Positions 17,469-26,264 of a stretch of DNA of 30,560 nucleotides are shown here, one piece after another. The stretch comes from Alphaproteobacteria bacterium (GTDB taxonomy: Bacteria > Pseudomonadota > Alphaproteobacteria > SHVP01). Below the pieces are notes generated by a model that saw nothing but the letters and a program-made list of their open reading frames with translations, was not told where the DNA came from and made no database searches. The DNA lies in the NCBI GenBank assembly GCA_009694165.1, contig SHVP01000020.1, positions 1 to 30,560 on the forward strand, given 5' to 3'. The position numbers were made by a program, and so were the translations under genes. Position 1 is the first letter of the stretch. Each line of letters opens with the position of its first letter.

Positions 17469-18295
17469 TGCGCGGCGGCCCGGCTGGCAAACACGAACTC
17501 GTCGAGGTAGCGGGAAAATCCTTCGGTCGTCGCGGCCGCCTCGACATAACGGCCGAGATGCGCGTCGTCGTCGCGGTAGTGGCCCGTGAGTGCCAACGGC
17601 CAAGCGCCGCGCGTCGCCTCGGCGATGGCGGTTATGTAGAACGACGACAGGGTACTGGCGGCCAGGGTGTCGTCGGCGAACAGATCGCCGTCGACCACCC
17701 GTTCGACCGTCACCAGCGTCGTCCGCGCGGCATGGGCCATGGTGATGACGTCGCGATCGCGGCCGATCCAGACGTTGCCGGAGCGGTCTGCCATCGGCGC
17801 ATGAAAGAGGGCGACATCGGGACTGATGGCCGGCACTAGAACGATCGGATCGCCGGCCGTGGCGAACGGGTTATTGATCACCTTCCAGTCGGCGCGGTGA
17901 GCCAGCACATCGGTGCCGAGAATCCCGCGTAGGGGCAAAAAGGGGAGTCCCTTTTCGGCAGCCTGCAGACCGGCATGGATCGCCGGGCAGGTGGCGTCGC
18001 GTAGTGCGATCGTGCCGGCGGTCGCGGCGGCGGTGAAGTGCGGCGCCGGTCCGAATTCACCCAGCGACACGCCCGATGTTTCGAGCGCAACGGCACAGCC
18101 GGCGCCGATCAGAAGGTCGGTCTGCAGGCCGCCGGTCGGCACGTTGATGAGGGAAAGGCCCCGGGCGCCGCGGCGGACGAGCGCCCGGGCAACGGCCATG
18201 GCCACGCCCCGTCCGTCGGCGGGCAAGGCGAGGGAAGCCCCGTCCGCGATCCGGGCAGCCAAGGCGTCGACGGCGACAAAGGCGGGGCTCGGCAT
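17465..18295 (-). CDS. CoA-transferase alpha subunit (GctA/IpdA-like)
   Basis: A 276-residue class I CoA-transferase alpha-type subunit. Landmarks are NVPTGGLQTDLLIGAGC, ETSGVSLGEFG, DATCPAIHAGLQAAEKGLPFLP, and DVALFHAPMADRSGNVWIGR, followed by TMAHAARTTLVTVE. It pairs with the next gene by a four-base overlap. The start at 18295 lies only 28 bases from the start of the divergent sulfotransferase gene, so promoters of the two genes must overlap or lie inside each other's coding region. TAGACT six bases before the ATG could be a -10 box giving a nearly leaderless mRNA; no matching -35 is evident. Substrate unknown. Confidence 0.85.
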   Translation of the reverse strand: MPSPAFVAVDALAARIADGASLALPADGRGVAMAVARALVRRGARGLSLINVPTGGLQTDLLIGAGCAVALETSGVSLGEFGPAPHFTAAATAGTIALRDATCPAIHAGLQAAEKGLPFLPLRGILGTDVLAHRADWKVINNPFATAGDPIVLVPAISPDVALFHAPMADRSGNVWIGRDRDVITMAHAARTTLVTVERVVDGDLFADDTLAASTLSSFYITAIAEATRGAWPLALTGHYRDDDAHLGRYVEAAATTEGFSRYLDEFVFASRAAAQ

Positions 18296-18323
18296 CGGCG
18301 CAGTCTAGCGGTAGAAAGGGCCC

Positions 18324-20315
18324 ATGGCAGCAAGCGGCTATCTCGAGCGCGGCATCCGGTCGTTTCTCGACGGCAAGACGGTCGAGGCCGAGCGGCTCTT
18401 GTTGCGGGCCATCGAGCATGCGCCGCGCGCAGGCGACGCCCTGCACCTTCTTGGCCTGATCGCCCTCCAGGATGGGCGCGTGCGGGCGGCGATCGACTGG
18501 CTCGGGCGGGCCGTCGACGCGGCCCCGGCCAATCCGGTCTTTCGCGGCAATCTCGGCAGCGCCTATCGCGCCGCAGGCGAACTGCCGGCCGCCGAGGCCG
18601 CCTATCGCGCGGCGTTGGACCGCAAGGCCGATTACGAGCCGGCGCTCGGCAATCTCGCCCTCGTGCTGCTCGAGCAGGAGCGGGCGGCCGAGGCGCTGGC
18701 GGTGTTCGAGCGTGCGATCGCCGCCGACGCAACTTCGGCCGAGGCGCAGTTTGGCCGTGGTAACGCCCTCGCGGCCCTGGGGCGGCACGGCGAGGCGGCC
18801 CTTACCTTCCGGGCCGCTCTGGCACTCCGGCGCGATTACCTCGAGGCGGCGAACAATCTTGCCAATGCCCTGGCGGTCGAGGGCTTGCTAGACGCGGCGC
18901 TCGACACCATCGATCAAGCGTGCCGGGGCGCGCGCGTGCCGGCGGCACTCCACGCCAATCGCGGCCGCCTGCTCGCCCTGGCCGGCCGTGACGGCGCCGC
19001 GATTGTCGCCTACCGGAGCGCACTCGCGCTCGACCGGGCGCTGGTCGAGGCGCATACCGGATTGGCCGCAGCGCTCGCCCGCTCGGGCCAGCCCGACGCT
19101 GCGCAGCGATCCTTCGAACAGGCCATCGTGTTGGCAGACGGGCGGGCGCAGGCGCATGCTGACCTCGCCGTGTTGCACGAGGCGATGGGAAATACCGCGG
19201 CCGCGCGCGACTCGGCCGGCCGGGCGCTCACCCGCGACACCGCCAACGCCACCGCCCTCAAGGTGCTCGCGGCACTCGACCGCGACGCCGGCGATCTCGT
19301 CGCGGCGCGGGATCGGTTGGCGGCAATCGCCGCGCGCGATGCCGGTGCCGCCTTCGAACTCGGACAGGTGCACGACCGGCTCGGGGAGTACGATGCCGCC
19401 CTCGCGGCCTTTGCCCTCGGTCACCGTCTTGATCGCGCAGACCCGGCCCATCGTCGCTTTCGGCTTGACGCCTACCGCGAGGAGATCGGTCGCCAGCGCG
19501 CCTTCTTCACGTCGAACCGCGTCGCCGCCTGGTCGACCACCGCGCCTGTAGACGGGTTGGCCGAGCCGATCTTCTTCGCTGGCTTTCCCCGATCGGGCAC
19601 GACTCTGATGGAACAAATTCTCGGGTCGCACCCGGCCGTGGTCGCGGCCGAGGAAATGCCCCTTCTTCATGCGGTGCGGCAGGCGGTCGAGCGTCGCGGC
19701 GGCGGCTATCCGGCCGCCCTCGAAGCGCTGACCGCCGCCGAGGTCACCGCGCTGCGCCGAACCTACTGGGCGGCGGTCCGCCGGCACATCGGCGTGGTGC
19801 CGGCCGGGCGCACGCTGCTCGACAAGTTGCCGCTCCATCTCGTGCATCTCGGGCTCGTGTGTCGGGTATTCCCCGGCGCCCGCGTCGTGGTGGCGCTGCG
19901 TGACCCGCGCGACGTCGTGCTCTCCTGCTACATGCAGCGCTTCGCCGCCAATGAGGCGATGGTCCATTTCCACAATCTGCAGACCGCCGCCGCGCTCTAT
20001 GCCGACGTCATGGGTCTATGGTTGGAACAGCGCCAGACGCTCGGGCTGGCCTATTGCGAATACCGCTATGAGGACCTGGTCGTCGATGCGGAAGCGACGG
20101 CGCGCCGTGTAGTCGAGTTTCTCGGGTTGCCCTGGCGTGACTCGCTGCTCGATCCTTCCGGACGCGGCAAGGGCTCGTTGACGCCGAGTTACCGCGATGT
20201 GCGTCAGCCGATCTACGGGCGAGCCGTTGCCCGGTGGCGCCGCTACGAGAGCGCGCTGCAGCCGGTGCTGCCCCTGCTCACGCCCTTCGTCGCGGCGTTT
20301 GGATATGGGTCGTGA
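18324..20315 (+). CDS. TPR repeat protein with C-terminal sulfotransferase domain
   Basis: A 663-residue two-part protein. Residues about 10-400 are a run of Ala/Leu-rich tetratricopeptide repeats with recurring G....A......A. spacing (AYRAAGELPAAEAAYRAAL, for example). The rest is a PAPS-dependent sulfotransferase domain of the Sulfotransfer_3 type: the phosphosulfate loop FPRSGTTLMEQ starts at residue 421, the DKLPLH block follows, and VALRDPRDVVLSCYMQ is the 3'-phosphate motif. A YRYEDLV strand comes near the end. Such fusions are common in alphaproteobacteria and probably sulfate a protein or glycan presented by the repeats. The acceptor is unknown. AAAGGG lies just before ATG 18324. No signal peptide is apparent. 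Confidence 0.9.
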   Translation: MAASGYLERGIRSFLDGKTVEAERLLLRAIEHAPRAGDALHLLGLIALQDGRVRAAIDWLGRAVDAAPANPVFRGNLGSAYRAAGELPAAEAAYRAALDRKADYEPALGNLALVLLEQERAAEALAVFERAIAADATSAEAQFGRGNALAALGRHGEAALTFRAALALRRDYLEAANNLANALAVEGLLDAALDTIDQACRGARVPAALHANRGRLLALAGRDGAAIVAYRSALALDRALVEAHTGLAAALARSGQPDAAQRSFEQAIVLADGRAQAHADLAVLHEAMGNTAAARDSAGRALTRDTANATALKVLAALDRDAGDLVAARDRLAAIAARDAGAAFELGQVHDRLGEYDAALAAFALGHRLDRADPAHRRFRLDAYREEIGRQRAFFTSNRVAAWSTTAPVDGLAEPIFFAGFPRSGTTLMEQILGSHPAVVAAEEMPLLHAVRQAVERRGGGYPAALEALTAAEVTALRRTYWAAVRRHIGVVPAGRTLLDKLPLHLVHLGLVCRVFPGARVVVALRDPRDVVLSCYMQRFAANEAMVHFHNLQTAAALYADVMGLWLEQRQTLGLAYCEYRYEDLVVDAEATARRVVEFLGLPWRDSLLDPSGRGKGSLTPSYRDVRQPIYGRAVARWRRYESALQPVLPLLTPFVAAFGYGS

Positions 20316-20340
20316 TCGTCGGCCGGGGCGTCGCGCGAGG

Positions 20341-21293
20341 TCAGTTCAGCCACTTCCGTTCGCGGTAGTAACGCTCGGCACCGGGATGGACCGGGCCGAC
20401 CAGCCCTTTCATGAGGTCTTCGGGTTTGAGCGCGCGGAGCGATGAATGGGACGCCTTCACGGCGTCGAAATTCTCGGCCAGGGTCTTAACGAGATCATAG
20501 ACGGCATCGGCCGGCTCTCGATCCTGGGTCACCAGGAGCGCCTTGATGCCAATTGTGCGCACCGGCCGGGTCACCCCCGGATAGTGCTCCCCCGGCAGCG
20601 TTCCGATGACGTAGTAGGACGTGCCTTTCAGGTATTCCAGGATCTTCGGCGTATCGAGCGGCACGAACTTGATCGGCACCGCTTTGGCGGCGAAGGTGAT
20701 CGCCGGAGGGGGGTGGCCGACAATGAAAAAAACGCGTCGAGCTTCCCCTTGGTCAGCGCCTGGCTGACGTCGGACAGCCGGCAGTCGAACGGCTTGATGT
20801 CCTTGACCGGGTCGATGGTGTGCAGGCACAGGAGTCGCTCGGCATCGATGCGCCCGCCTGAGCCCAGATTGCCGATGTTGACGGCGCGTTGGCGCAGGTC
20901 GGCCACGCGGTCGATGCCGGAATCGAGCCGCGTCACCAGCGTCACCGCTTCATAGTGCAGCGCCAGCATCGCCCGCAGAGCGCGGACGGGGTGGTCCTTC
21001 CACGCTTCTTCGCCGTTCTCCGCCGCCGAAACCACATCCGCCTGGGCGAGGGCGTAGTCGGCGGTGCCATCGCTCACCGCATCAACGTTGGCGGCCGAGC
21101 CAAGCGTGACGATCGCCGTGCACTTGAACTTGCTAAGCGCGCGGGTGTTGAGGATCGAGCAGATCGACGTCGCCACGGTGACGTTGGTTCCCGTCGCGAT
21201 GCCGCCGCCGACGACGATCGGACGCGGTGCGCTCGACACCGGGCCGGCAGCTAAGGCGAGGAGAACCGTCAAGATCAGAAGGCGGCACAACAC
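20341..21293 (-). pseudogene. TAXI-family TRAP transporter solute-binding protein, frameshifted
   Basis: The N-terminal part (from GTG 21293) has a signal peptide (LLILTVLLALAAGPVSSA), then VGGGIATGTNVTVATSICSILN and a YALAQADVV block typical of TAXI proteins. The frame breaks after TKGKLDAFF, and family sequence resumes in another frame as FIVGHPPPAITFAAK and continues to the normal end ERKWLN. The break falls in a run of seven A (20726-20732, seven T in the mRNA sense); one more T restores a continuous protein of about 317 residues. This could be a true -1 mutation, transcript slippage or a sequencing error. Such proteins bind small carboxylates or amino acids in the periplasm. No TRAP permease gene lies nearby. 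Confidence 0.85.
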
Positions 21294-21307
21294 GGCAGTC
21301 TTTGTCT

Positions 21308-21322
21308 GCGCACTTTGTGCGC
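21308..21322. other. short dyad upstream of the TAXI gene
   Basis: GCGCAC and GTGCGC flank TTT, 15 bases before the GTG start of the TAXI gene on the minus strand. It could be an operator or an mRNA hairpin. No promoter boxes are evident around it, and nothing else is recognised in 21294-21405. Confidence 0.25.
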
Positions 21323-21405
21323 GCTTTCCAAGCCGGGCGCACCCGTAGGTATCCCTCCGTATGAAGTTTTGCCTGATGCGAGCAATCGCCGCCCGCGTTT
21401 GATCG

Positions 21406-22971
21406 CTAGTTCAGTCCGAGCGAGCCCGGGTTCATAAGCCCGTGCGGATCGATCCAGGCTTTAACGGCCTGCAGCAGCGCATAGGTCGCCGGCTCACGGG
21501 TCTCGCGATAGGGGTCGAGGCGGCCGATCTGGAAATGGGCGCCACCGAATTCGCGCGACAACTGCCCGATTTCGCTTCGAATTTGGCTTACAGCCTCATG
21601 GGCGGCCGGGTTGGCCGGGTGGCGCTTCAGCTTGGCGCGGTAATCCTCATCAAAGAACGACAGGCGCAGTTCGTTGGCGGCGTCAGGGAAGAAGAAACAA
21701 GGCTCGACGCGGATGGCCTGGGCGGTGGCGGGCGCCAGGAAATTTCCCCACTCGATGCCATGGCGTTCGAGCACATCCTGGCGGCCGGCGAGGAGCTCCT
21801 CGATCCGCTCGATCAGCGGCACGACGCGCGAATGCGGCACGATGACGTGGACCGGGATCCACTGTTTGCCGTCGGCGTTGAACAATAGGGTTGGCAGCGG
21901 GAACGGACCCGAGCGGACGATGCGCGGCACCGAGGGCTCGATGGCCTTGCCGCCGGCCGCGGCGCAGATGGCGCGCGCCGCGCCCATGGCACTGGCGGCA
22001 TCGCCTTCGTCGCGACCCTCGATCGTAAAATGAACGGTATAGGCGACGTCGCGGAACGCCCGCCGGCCGGCGAGCGCCACCCGGGCGGCGGCGGCGATGC
22101 CGCCGCTGCGGGCGACGGCGGCTAGGCGCCCGACGTCTTCGCCGAGGCTGCGACGCTCGATCATGTAGTGCATCGCGGTCGCGTCATAGCCCGACATCTC
22201 CGAGGTGAGGGCGCGACGGGTGAGCTCGGCCATGGCGGCGACGCTGGCGCGACGGTCGGCAAACTCATAGGACGCGTTGTCGATCGCGGGCGGCCGGGCA
22301 ACGAGCTTGAGCGTGGCCACGGTCTTGACGCCGAGGGCGCCGGTATCGGCGAGGAATACACCGGTAAGGTCGGGTCCGTAGGTGCGGAAGAAAGGCGACG
22401 GATTGTGCGGGGTCGCCGCCGAGCCGGTCTTGAGCACCCGGCCGTCGGCCAGCACGACCTCGAGCCCCAGCACCGAGTCGGACGCCGGTCCGTACTTGCC
22501 CGACCCATAATTGATGGCGTTTTGCGACAAACCGCCGCCCACCGTCGCGTAGCGTCCCGACCCCGTTCCCCAGAACGGCGTGCGCAGCCCGTTTGGGCGG
22601 AGCGTCTCGTCGAGTTCGGCCCAGGAAATTCCGCACTCGACCGTCACGTACATGTCCTCGCGATTGAGCGCGAGCACGCGATTCATGCGCTTGGTGTCGA
22701 TCAAGACCGCGTCCGGGCGATCGGCGAGATAGCCGCGGGTATAAGACATCCCGCCGCCGCGCGGCACCACGGCAAGCCGATGGCGGGTGGCGATCGCCAC
22801 CGCGGCTGATAACTCCGCCGTATCGGCCGGCCGCAGGACCGCCGCGACCGGTGTTTGCACGTAGAAGATGTCGGTCGAAAAAAAGCGCCGACTGTCGTCG
22901 TCGGTGAGAACGTGGTCGTTCCCAAGTGCCTGGCGGAGGGCGGCAATGGCGGCGGCGGGTGCGGTGGTCAT
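21406..22971 (-). CDS. FAD-linked oxidase (GlcD/VAO-type dehydrogenase)
   Basis: A 521-residue flavoprotein of the PCMH/VAO family. The FAD-binding half contains AVVPRGGGMSYTRGYLA, VECGISWAELDETL, and the YATVGGGLSQNAINYGSGKYG loop, here split over residues 160-180. The cap and C-terminal part end in WIDPHGLMNPGSLGL, the usual flavin-covering end of lactate/glycolate dehydrogenase-type enzymes. It probably oxidises a 2-hydroxy acid or a phenolic alcohol in the cytoplasm or at the membrane face. ATG 22971 is the natural start; the frame upstream is Arg-rich, non-conserved sequence. Neighbours on the same strand are a TAXI binding protein and an outer-membrane barrel, so import and oxidation of a carboxylate are plausible but unproven. 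Confidence 0.85.
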   Translation of the reverse strand: MTTAPAAAIAALRQALGNDHVLTDDDSRRFFSTDIFYVQTPVAAVLRPADTAELSAAVAIATRHRLAVVPRGGGMSYTRGYLADRPDAVLIDTKRMNRVLALNREDMYVTVECGISWAELDETLRPNGLRTPFWGTGSGRYATVGGGLSQNAINYGSGKYGPASDSVLGLEVVLADGRVLKTGSAATPHNPSPFFRTYGPDLTGVFLADTGALGVKTVATLKLVARPPAIDNASYEFADRRASVAAMAELTRRALTSEMSGYDATAMHYMIERRSLGEDVGRLAAVARSGGIAAAARVALAGRRAFRDVAYTVHFTIEGRDEGDAASAMGAARAICAAAGGKAIEPSVPRIVRSGPFPLPTLLFNADGKQWIPVHVIVPHSRVVPLIERIEELLAGRQDVLERHGIEWGNFLAPATAQAIRVEPCFFFPDAANELRLSFFDEDYRAKLKRHPANPAAHEAVSQIRSEIGQLSREFGGAHFQIGRLDPYRETREPATYALLQAVKAWIDPHGLMNPGSLGLN

Positions 22972-23036
22972 CGGAGCTGGGCTGCAACGGCTAAGCGGGA
23001 CTCGATTATAGGGGCAGGCCCGGTGGCTGGCGTCGG

Positions 23037-24128
23037 TCAGTCGGTGCCGTAGGCAAAGTCGATCTTTAGCCGGAGGCCGACGGTGTGGCTGTCGAGCCCG
23101 CTTTCGTCGCGGAAGCGATAACCGAGCTCGACGCGGATGTCGGGGGCGATAAACCGACCGAGACTGGTTTGCCACAGCAGGTCGGTGCTGGCCGTCCCGC
23201 CGTCCGGATCGGTTGTCCGCCAGGTTGCCGACAGCGAGGCGAGGTAGGCGCCGTGCCGCGCCTCGGCGCCTAGCGTCCAGTAGTCGCGATCCCTGGCCAG
23301 GCCATCGGCCTTGGTCAGATGAACGTATTCGACCAGCGGCCGAACGGTCAGATCGGGCAGCGTTGTGATGTCGGCCTGCAGACCGAGGGCGATGCCACGC
23401 TCATCCTCGACCTCGGTTGCGCCGGCGGCCAAGTGGCGGAGAGCAAGGTGATAGTGCAGCGAGGGCGCGCCGGGCCAACGCTCGCCGTCGAACGCGGCCG
23501 TGAACGACGACAGGTCGCCGGTATTGCTTGGGCCACCGGCGGCCTGCCGGCGCCGCCCACGGTTCTTGATGACGGAACGCGAAAGTTCGGTCGTATCGTG
23601 CGAGAAGGCGGCCAGCGCAAGCCGGTGTTTCCGGTTCGTTGAGGCGTCGACCAGTTTTAAGCCGCCGACGAACCCGATGCGCTCGTTGACTTCATAATCT
23701 TCGGCGAATTGTCGTCCGTAGAGGCTGGGCGCTTCCTCCCAGGCCAGACCGAATGGTGGCGCCACCTTGCCGGCCTGGAGCGATAGCCGGTCGCTGTCGT
23801 ATTCGAGATAGAGCGTCTTCGCGTAGACACCGTGGTCGCCGAAGTAGCGATCATCGCTGTCGCGATCCTGGCGGACACGCTCGAGCGTTATCTGGCTGAC
23901 GAGGTGCCATCGCTCGCTCGCCCGCAGCGTGATCTCGGGTTCGGTCTTGGTGAACAGGTCATTCAATTTCACCCCGCGGAAATCGGCGGCGACGGTCGAG
24001 TCGAATTGAAGCTCGGCCGATCCTCCGACGCTGATCCAATCTTCTGCGGCGCCCGCCGGGGCGATGAATGCCGGAGCGACGAGCATGGCCGCCGCCACAA
24101 GCGCCCGGGCGCGACTGCAGACGGTCAT
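23037..24128 (-). CDS. putative outer-membrane beta-barrel protein
   Basis: A 363-residue protein with a clear signal peptide (ALVAAAMLVAPAFIAPAGA, cleavage before AEDW). The mature part has many alternating short amphipathic strands such as LYLEYDSDRLSLQAGKVAPP, GGLKLVD, LRVEYVHL-like and VELGYRFRDE, ending with VGLRLKIDFAYGTD. KVAPPFGLAWEEAP resembles an entry found in porin-like barrels. No plug or TonB box is seen. It is most likely a porin-like channel or an uncharacterised barrel. The start could instead be GTG 24140; ATG 24128 has GGAA six bases before it. It lies 65 bases upstream of the FAD-linked oxidase on the same strand, which could mean a shared substrate. Confidence 0.7.
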   Translation of the reverse strand: MTVCSRARALVAAAMLVAPAFIAPAGAAEDWISVGGSAELQFDSTVAADFRGVKLNDLFTKTEPEITLRASERWHLVSQITLERVRQDRDSDDRYFGDHGVYAKTLYLEYDSDRLSLQAGKVAPPFGLAWEEAPSLYGRQFAEDYEVNERIGFVGGLKLVDASTNRKHRLALAAFSHDTTELSRSVIKNRGRRRQAAGGPSNTGDLSSFTAAFDGERWPGAPSLHYHLALRHLAAGATEVEDERGIALGLQADITTLPDLTVRPLVEYVHLTKADGLARDRDYWTLGAEARHGAYLASLSATWRTTDPDGGTASTDLLWQTSLGRFIAPDIRVELGYRFRDESGLDSHTVGLRLKIDFAYGTD

Positions 24129-24254
24129 GGGCGGTTCCACGGTGTTGATCCGAAGGCCGCCTTTACTAGCGCTGGTCGGCGCGCCGGTCCAGTGGCGGAG
24201 GAGGGTATACGGGATTGTACGCGGTCGCGGTTCGACGGACTGCGGCGGGTCGGC

Positions 24255-24947
24255 CTATGTAGCCGCAGAGAGCGCGAAGAACGCGATGGTCGTGTAGTGG
24301 AGAGCTGCGCCACACACCACGAATCCGTTCTAGATCGCATTGTGCCATTTGAGCCCTGACCAGGCGAAGAAGACCACGCCGCCCGTGTAAGCGACACCGC
24401 CTGCCAACAGCAAGGCAAGGCCGGTGGGGCCGAGGATCTCGTAGAGCGGCACGGCCCACGGCACCCCGCACCAGCCGAGCACGAGAGAGAGCGCCGTCGA
24501 CAGCGGGTGCAGCCGGCGAACCAGGAAAAGACTCGTCATGATTCCGAGGGCGGCCAGGGTCCATACCGCGACCAGCAGCAGCCAGCCTGTGTGGTCCCAA
24601 AGGACAACCAGGGCAAAGGGGGTGTAGGTTGCGGCAATCAGGACGTAGATGGTCGAATGGTCGATCGCCGCGGCAACCCGCTTCAGCCGACCGCTTGGCA
24701 GCGTGTGGTAGAGGGCGGCGGCGCCATGGGCGAGCACCAGGCCAGCACCGAAAACGGCCGCCGACACGATGGCGCGAGGCCCTTCGGCGATCGAGAGCAG
24801 AACCGGAAGGCCGACCACGCTGGCGAGCGCGGCGGTGCCAAGAATGGCGCCCGACGCCAATCGTTCGCCGCCGGAGGCCGAATCCCAGGCCTCCGGGCGC
24901 GGCGGCGCAGCCGCGCTATTGGAAATTCTTGGCGTCGTACGTGGCAC
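24255..24947 (-). pseudogene. hemolysin III (HlyIII/YqfA) family membrane protein truncated by amber codon
   Basis: A seven-helix membrane protein of the HlyIII group. Landmarks are HGAAALYHTLPSGRLKRVAAA with IDHSTIYVLIAATYTPF next to it, and a later SGLKWHNAI. The TAG at codon 206 (24330-24332) falls where HlyIII proteins have Trp (H..IWH pattern). The frame continues after it with NGFVVCGAALHYTTIAFF, which supplies the last helix, to TAG 24255-24257. Without readthrough the final helix is lost. GTG 24947 overlaps the end of the lyase gene by 32 bases, and no ATG is available nearby, so the start is tentative. Function of the family in bacteria is poorly known. Confidence 0.78.
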
Positions 24948-25809
24948 CCATCGCCAGAACGTCGTCGGTGCCGAGCAGTTCGTTGATCTGCTTGAAGTCG
25001 AACATGCGATTGCGGAAGGCGTTCGTCGTGCCGTCGCGTTTCAAGGTGGCCAGGTATTCGCCGGCCATATGGCTGTAGGCGCGGAACAAGCCGCCCGGGA
25101 AAATGACAAGTCCATAGCCGAGGTCCTGCAGTTCGCCGGCCGTCTTGAGCGGCGTGGCGCCGCCCTCGACCATATTGGCGAGCAGGGGAGCGCGGCCCTT
25201 GAAGCGCTGGCACATGTCGCGCTGCTGCTGCTCAGTCTCCGGTGCCTCGATGAAAAGAACGTCGGCCCCCGCCTCGACGAAGCGCTCGGCCCGATCGATC
25301 GCGTCAGCGAATCCGTTGACAGCGATCGCGTCAGTGCGCGCCACGATCAAGAAGTCAGAGGACCGCCGCGCGTCGACGGCGGCCTTGATCTTGCCGACCA
25401 TTTCGCCGGTTGGTACCACCGTCTTGCCCTTGAGATGGCCGCACCGCTTGGGAAAGGTTTGGTCCTCGAGCTGGATCGCGGCGGCGCCCGAGGTCTCAAA
25501 CAGGCGCACGGTGCGCCGCACGTTGAGGGCGTTACCGTAGCCGGTGTCGCCGTCGACGATCAGCGGGATCTCGACCCGCTCGCTGATCAGCGACACGGTT
25601 TGCGCCACCTCGTTCATGCTGACCAGGCCGATATCGGGCATGCCAAGGCGCGTATAGGCGATCGAGGCGCCGGTCACGTAGGCCACCGAAAAACCGGCGC
25701 GCGCCACCATCATGGCCGAGAAGGCGTCGAAGCAGCCGGGCGCGACGACAATTCCCGGGCCCTGCAACTGCCGCTTCAAGGGTATGTAGCCGTTCTTCGT
25801 CGGTGCCAT
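24916..25809 (-). CDS. isocitrate lyase/PEP mutase-family lyase
   Basis: A 297-residue enzyme of the ICL/PEPM superfamily. DGDTGYGN at residues 86-93 binds the divalent metal and KRCGH at 121-125 is the catalytic loop. GCFDAFSAMM near 25-34 and YVTGASIAYTRLGMPD follow the pattern of 2-methylisocitrate lyase, dimethylmalate lyase and oxaloacetate decarboxylase types. True isocitrate lyase is much longer, so it is not that. It cleaves or decarboxylates a branched dicarboxylic or hydroxy acid; the precise substrate needs assay. GAGG lies before ATG 25809. The HlyIII gene follows on the same strand with a short overlap. The frame above 25809 is a shadow. Confidence 0.85.
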   Translation of the reverse strand: MAPTKNGYIPLKRQLQGPGIVVAPGCFDAFSAMMVARAGFSVAYVTGASIAYTRLGMPDIGLVSMNEVAQTVSLISERVEIPLIVDGDTGYGNALNVRRTVRLFETSGAAAIQLEDQTFPKRCGHLKGKTVVPTGEMVGKIKAAVDARRSSDFLIVARTDAIAVNGFADAIDRAERFVEAGADVLFIEAPETEQQQRDMCQRFKGRAPLLANMVEGGATPLKTAGELQDLGYGLVIFPGGLFRAYSHMAGEYLATLKRDGTTNAFRNRMFDFKQINELLGTDDVLAMGATYDAKNFQ

Positions 25810-25932
25810 CCTGTGCCTCATTCCTGGCGTTGGTGGGGCCGCCGTTCGGTGGGTGCGCCGGGGCGGTCTCCGCGCCGATCGGGACGCTCGACATGGACCC
25901 AGGCTGGCGGAGGCCGCATAGTAATGGATTGA

Positions 25933-25955
25933 GCCCGCCCAGCAAACGGGCGGGC
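25933..25955. promoter_or_regulatory. hairpin in the divergent gap 25810-25978
   Basis: GCCCGCCC (25933-25940) and GGGCGGGC (25948-25955) form a perfect 8-bp stem around AGCAAAC. It lies between the divergent lyase gene and the small membrane-protein gene. There is no T-run, so it may be an operator or part of a leader instead of a terminator. No clear promoter boxes were found in this gap. Confidence 0.4.
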
Positions 25956-25978
25956 CGGACCAAGCGCGAGCCTCGCCG

Positions 25979-26212
25979 ATGTTCATGCCGTGGAAGGTCA
26001 TGGTGGCCCTGGTGGTGGCCGGTGCGGCGACGCTGGCCATCGCCTTAGGGCTGGTGCAATGGTGGAACGTCAGCGGCCTCGATTACCTGAAGGCGAGCGG
26101 GTTGGAACTGCTGTCGATGCCGGCCATGGCGGGCTTCGTGGTCGCCGTGGGCTTCGTCTGGTGGCGGCTGTTTTCCACGGTCCTTGGCCTGCTCGAGCGC
26201 GACGGACGCTGA
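25979..26212 (+). CDS. small two-helix membrane protein
   Basis: A 77-residue protein with two likely membrane helices: VMVALVVAGAATLAIALGLV (about residues 7-26) and MAGFVVAVGFVWWRLFSTVL (about 50-69). A polar linker, QWWNVSGLDYLKASG, joins them. I do not recognise the family. The hydrophobic pattern and charged C-terminus (LLERDGR) look like a real small membrane protein, not random sequence. No good ribosome-binding site precedes ATG 25979; ATG 25985 is an alternative. It is followed 52 bases later by the tandem NTF2-like gene. Confidence 0.5.
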   Translation: MFMPWKVMVALVVAGAATLAIALGLVQWWNVSGLDYLKASGLELLSMPAMAGFVVAVGFVWWRLFSTVLGLLERDGR

Positions 26213-26264
26213 CGGCGGCCCCTGCTTTGCTCTAGGCTAGCGGACACTCTCAACGGAGGAGACT

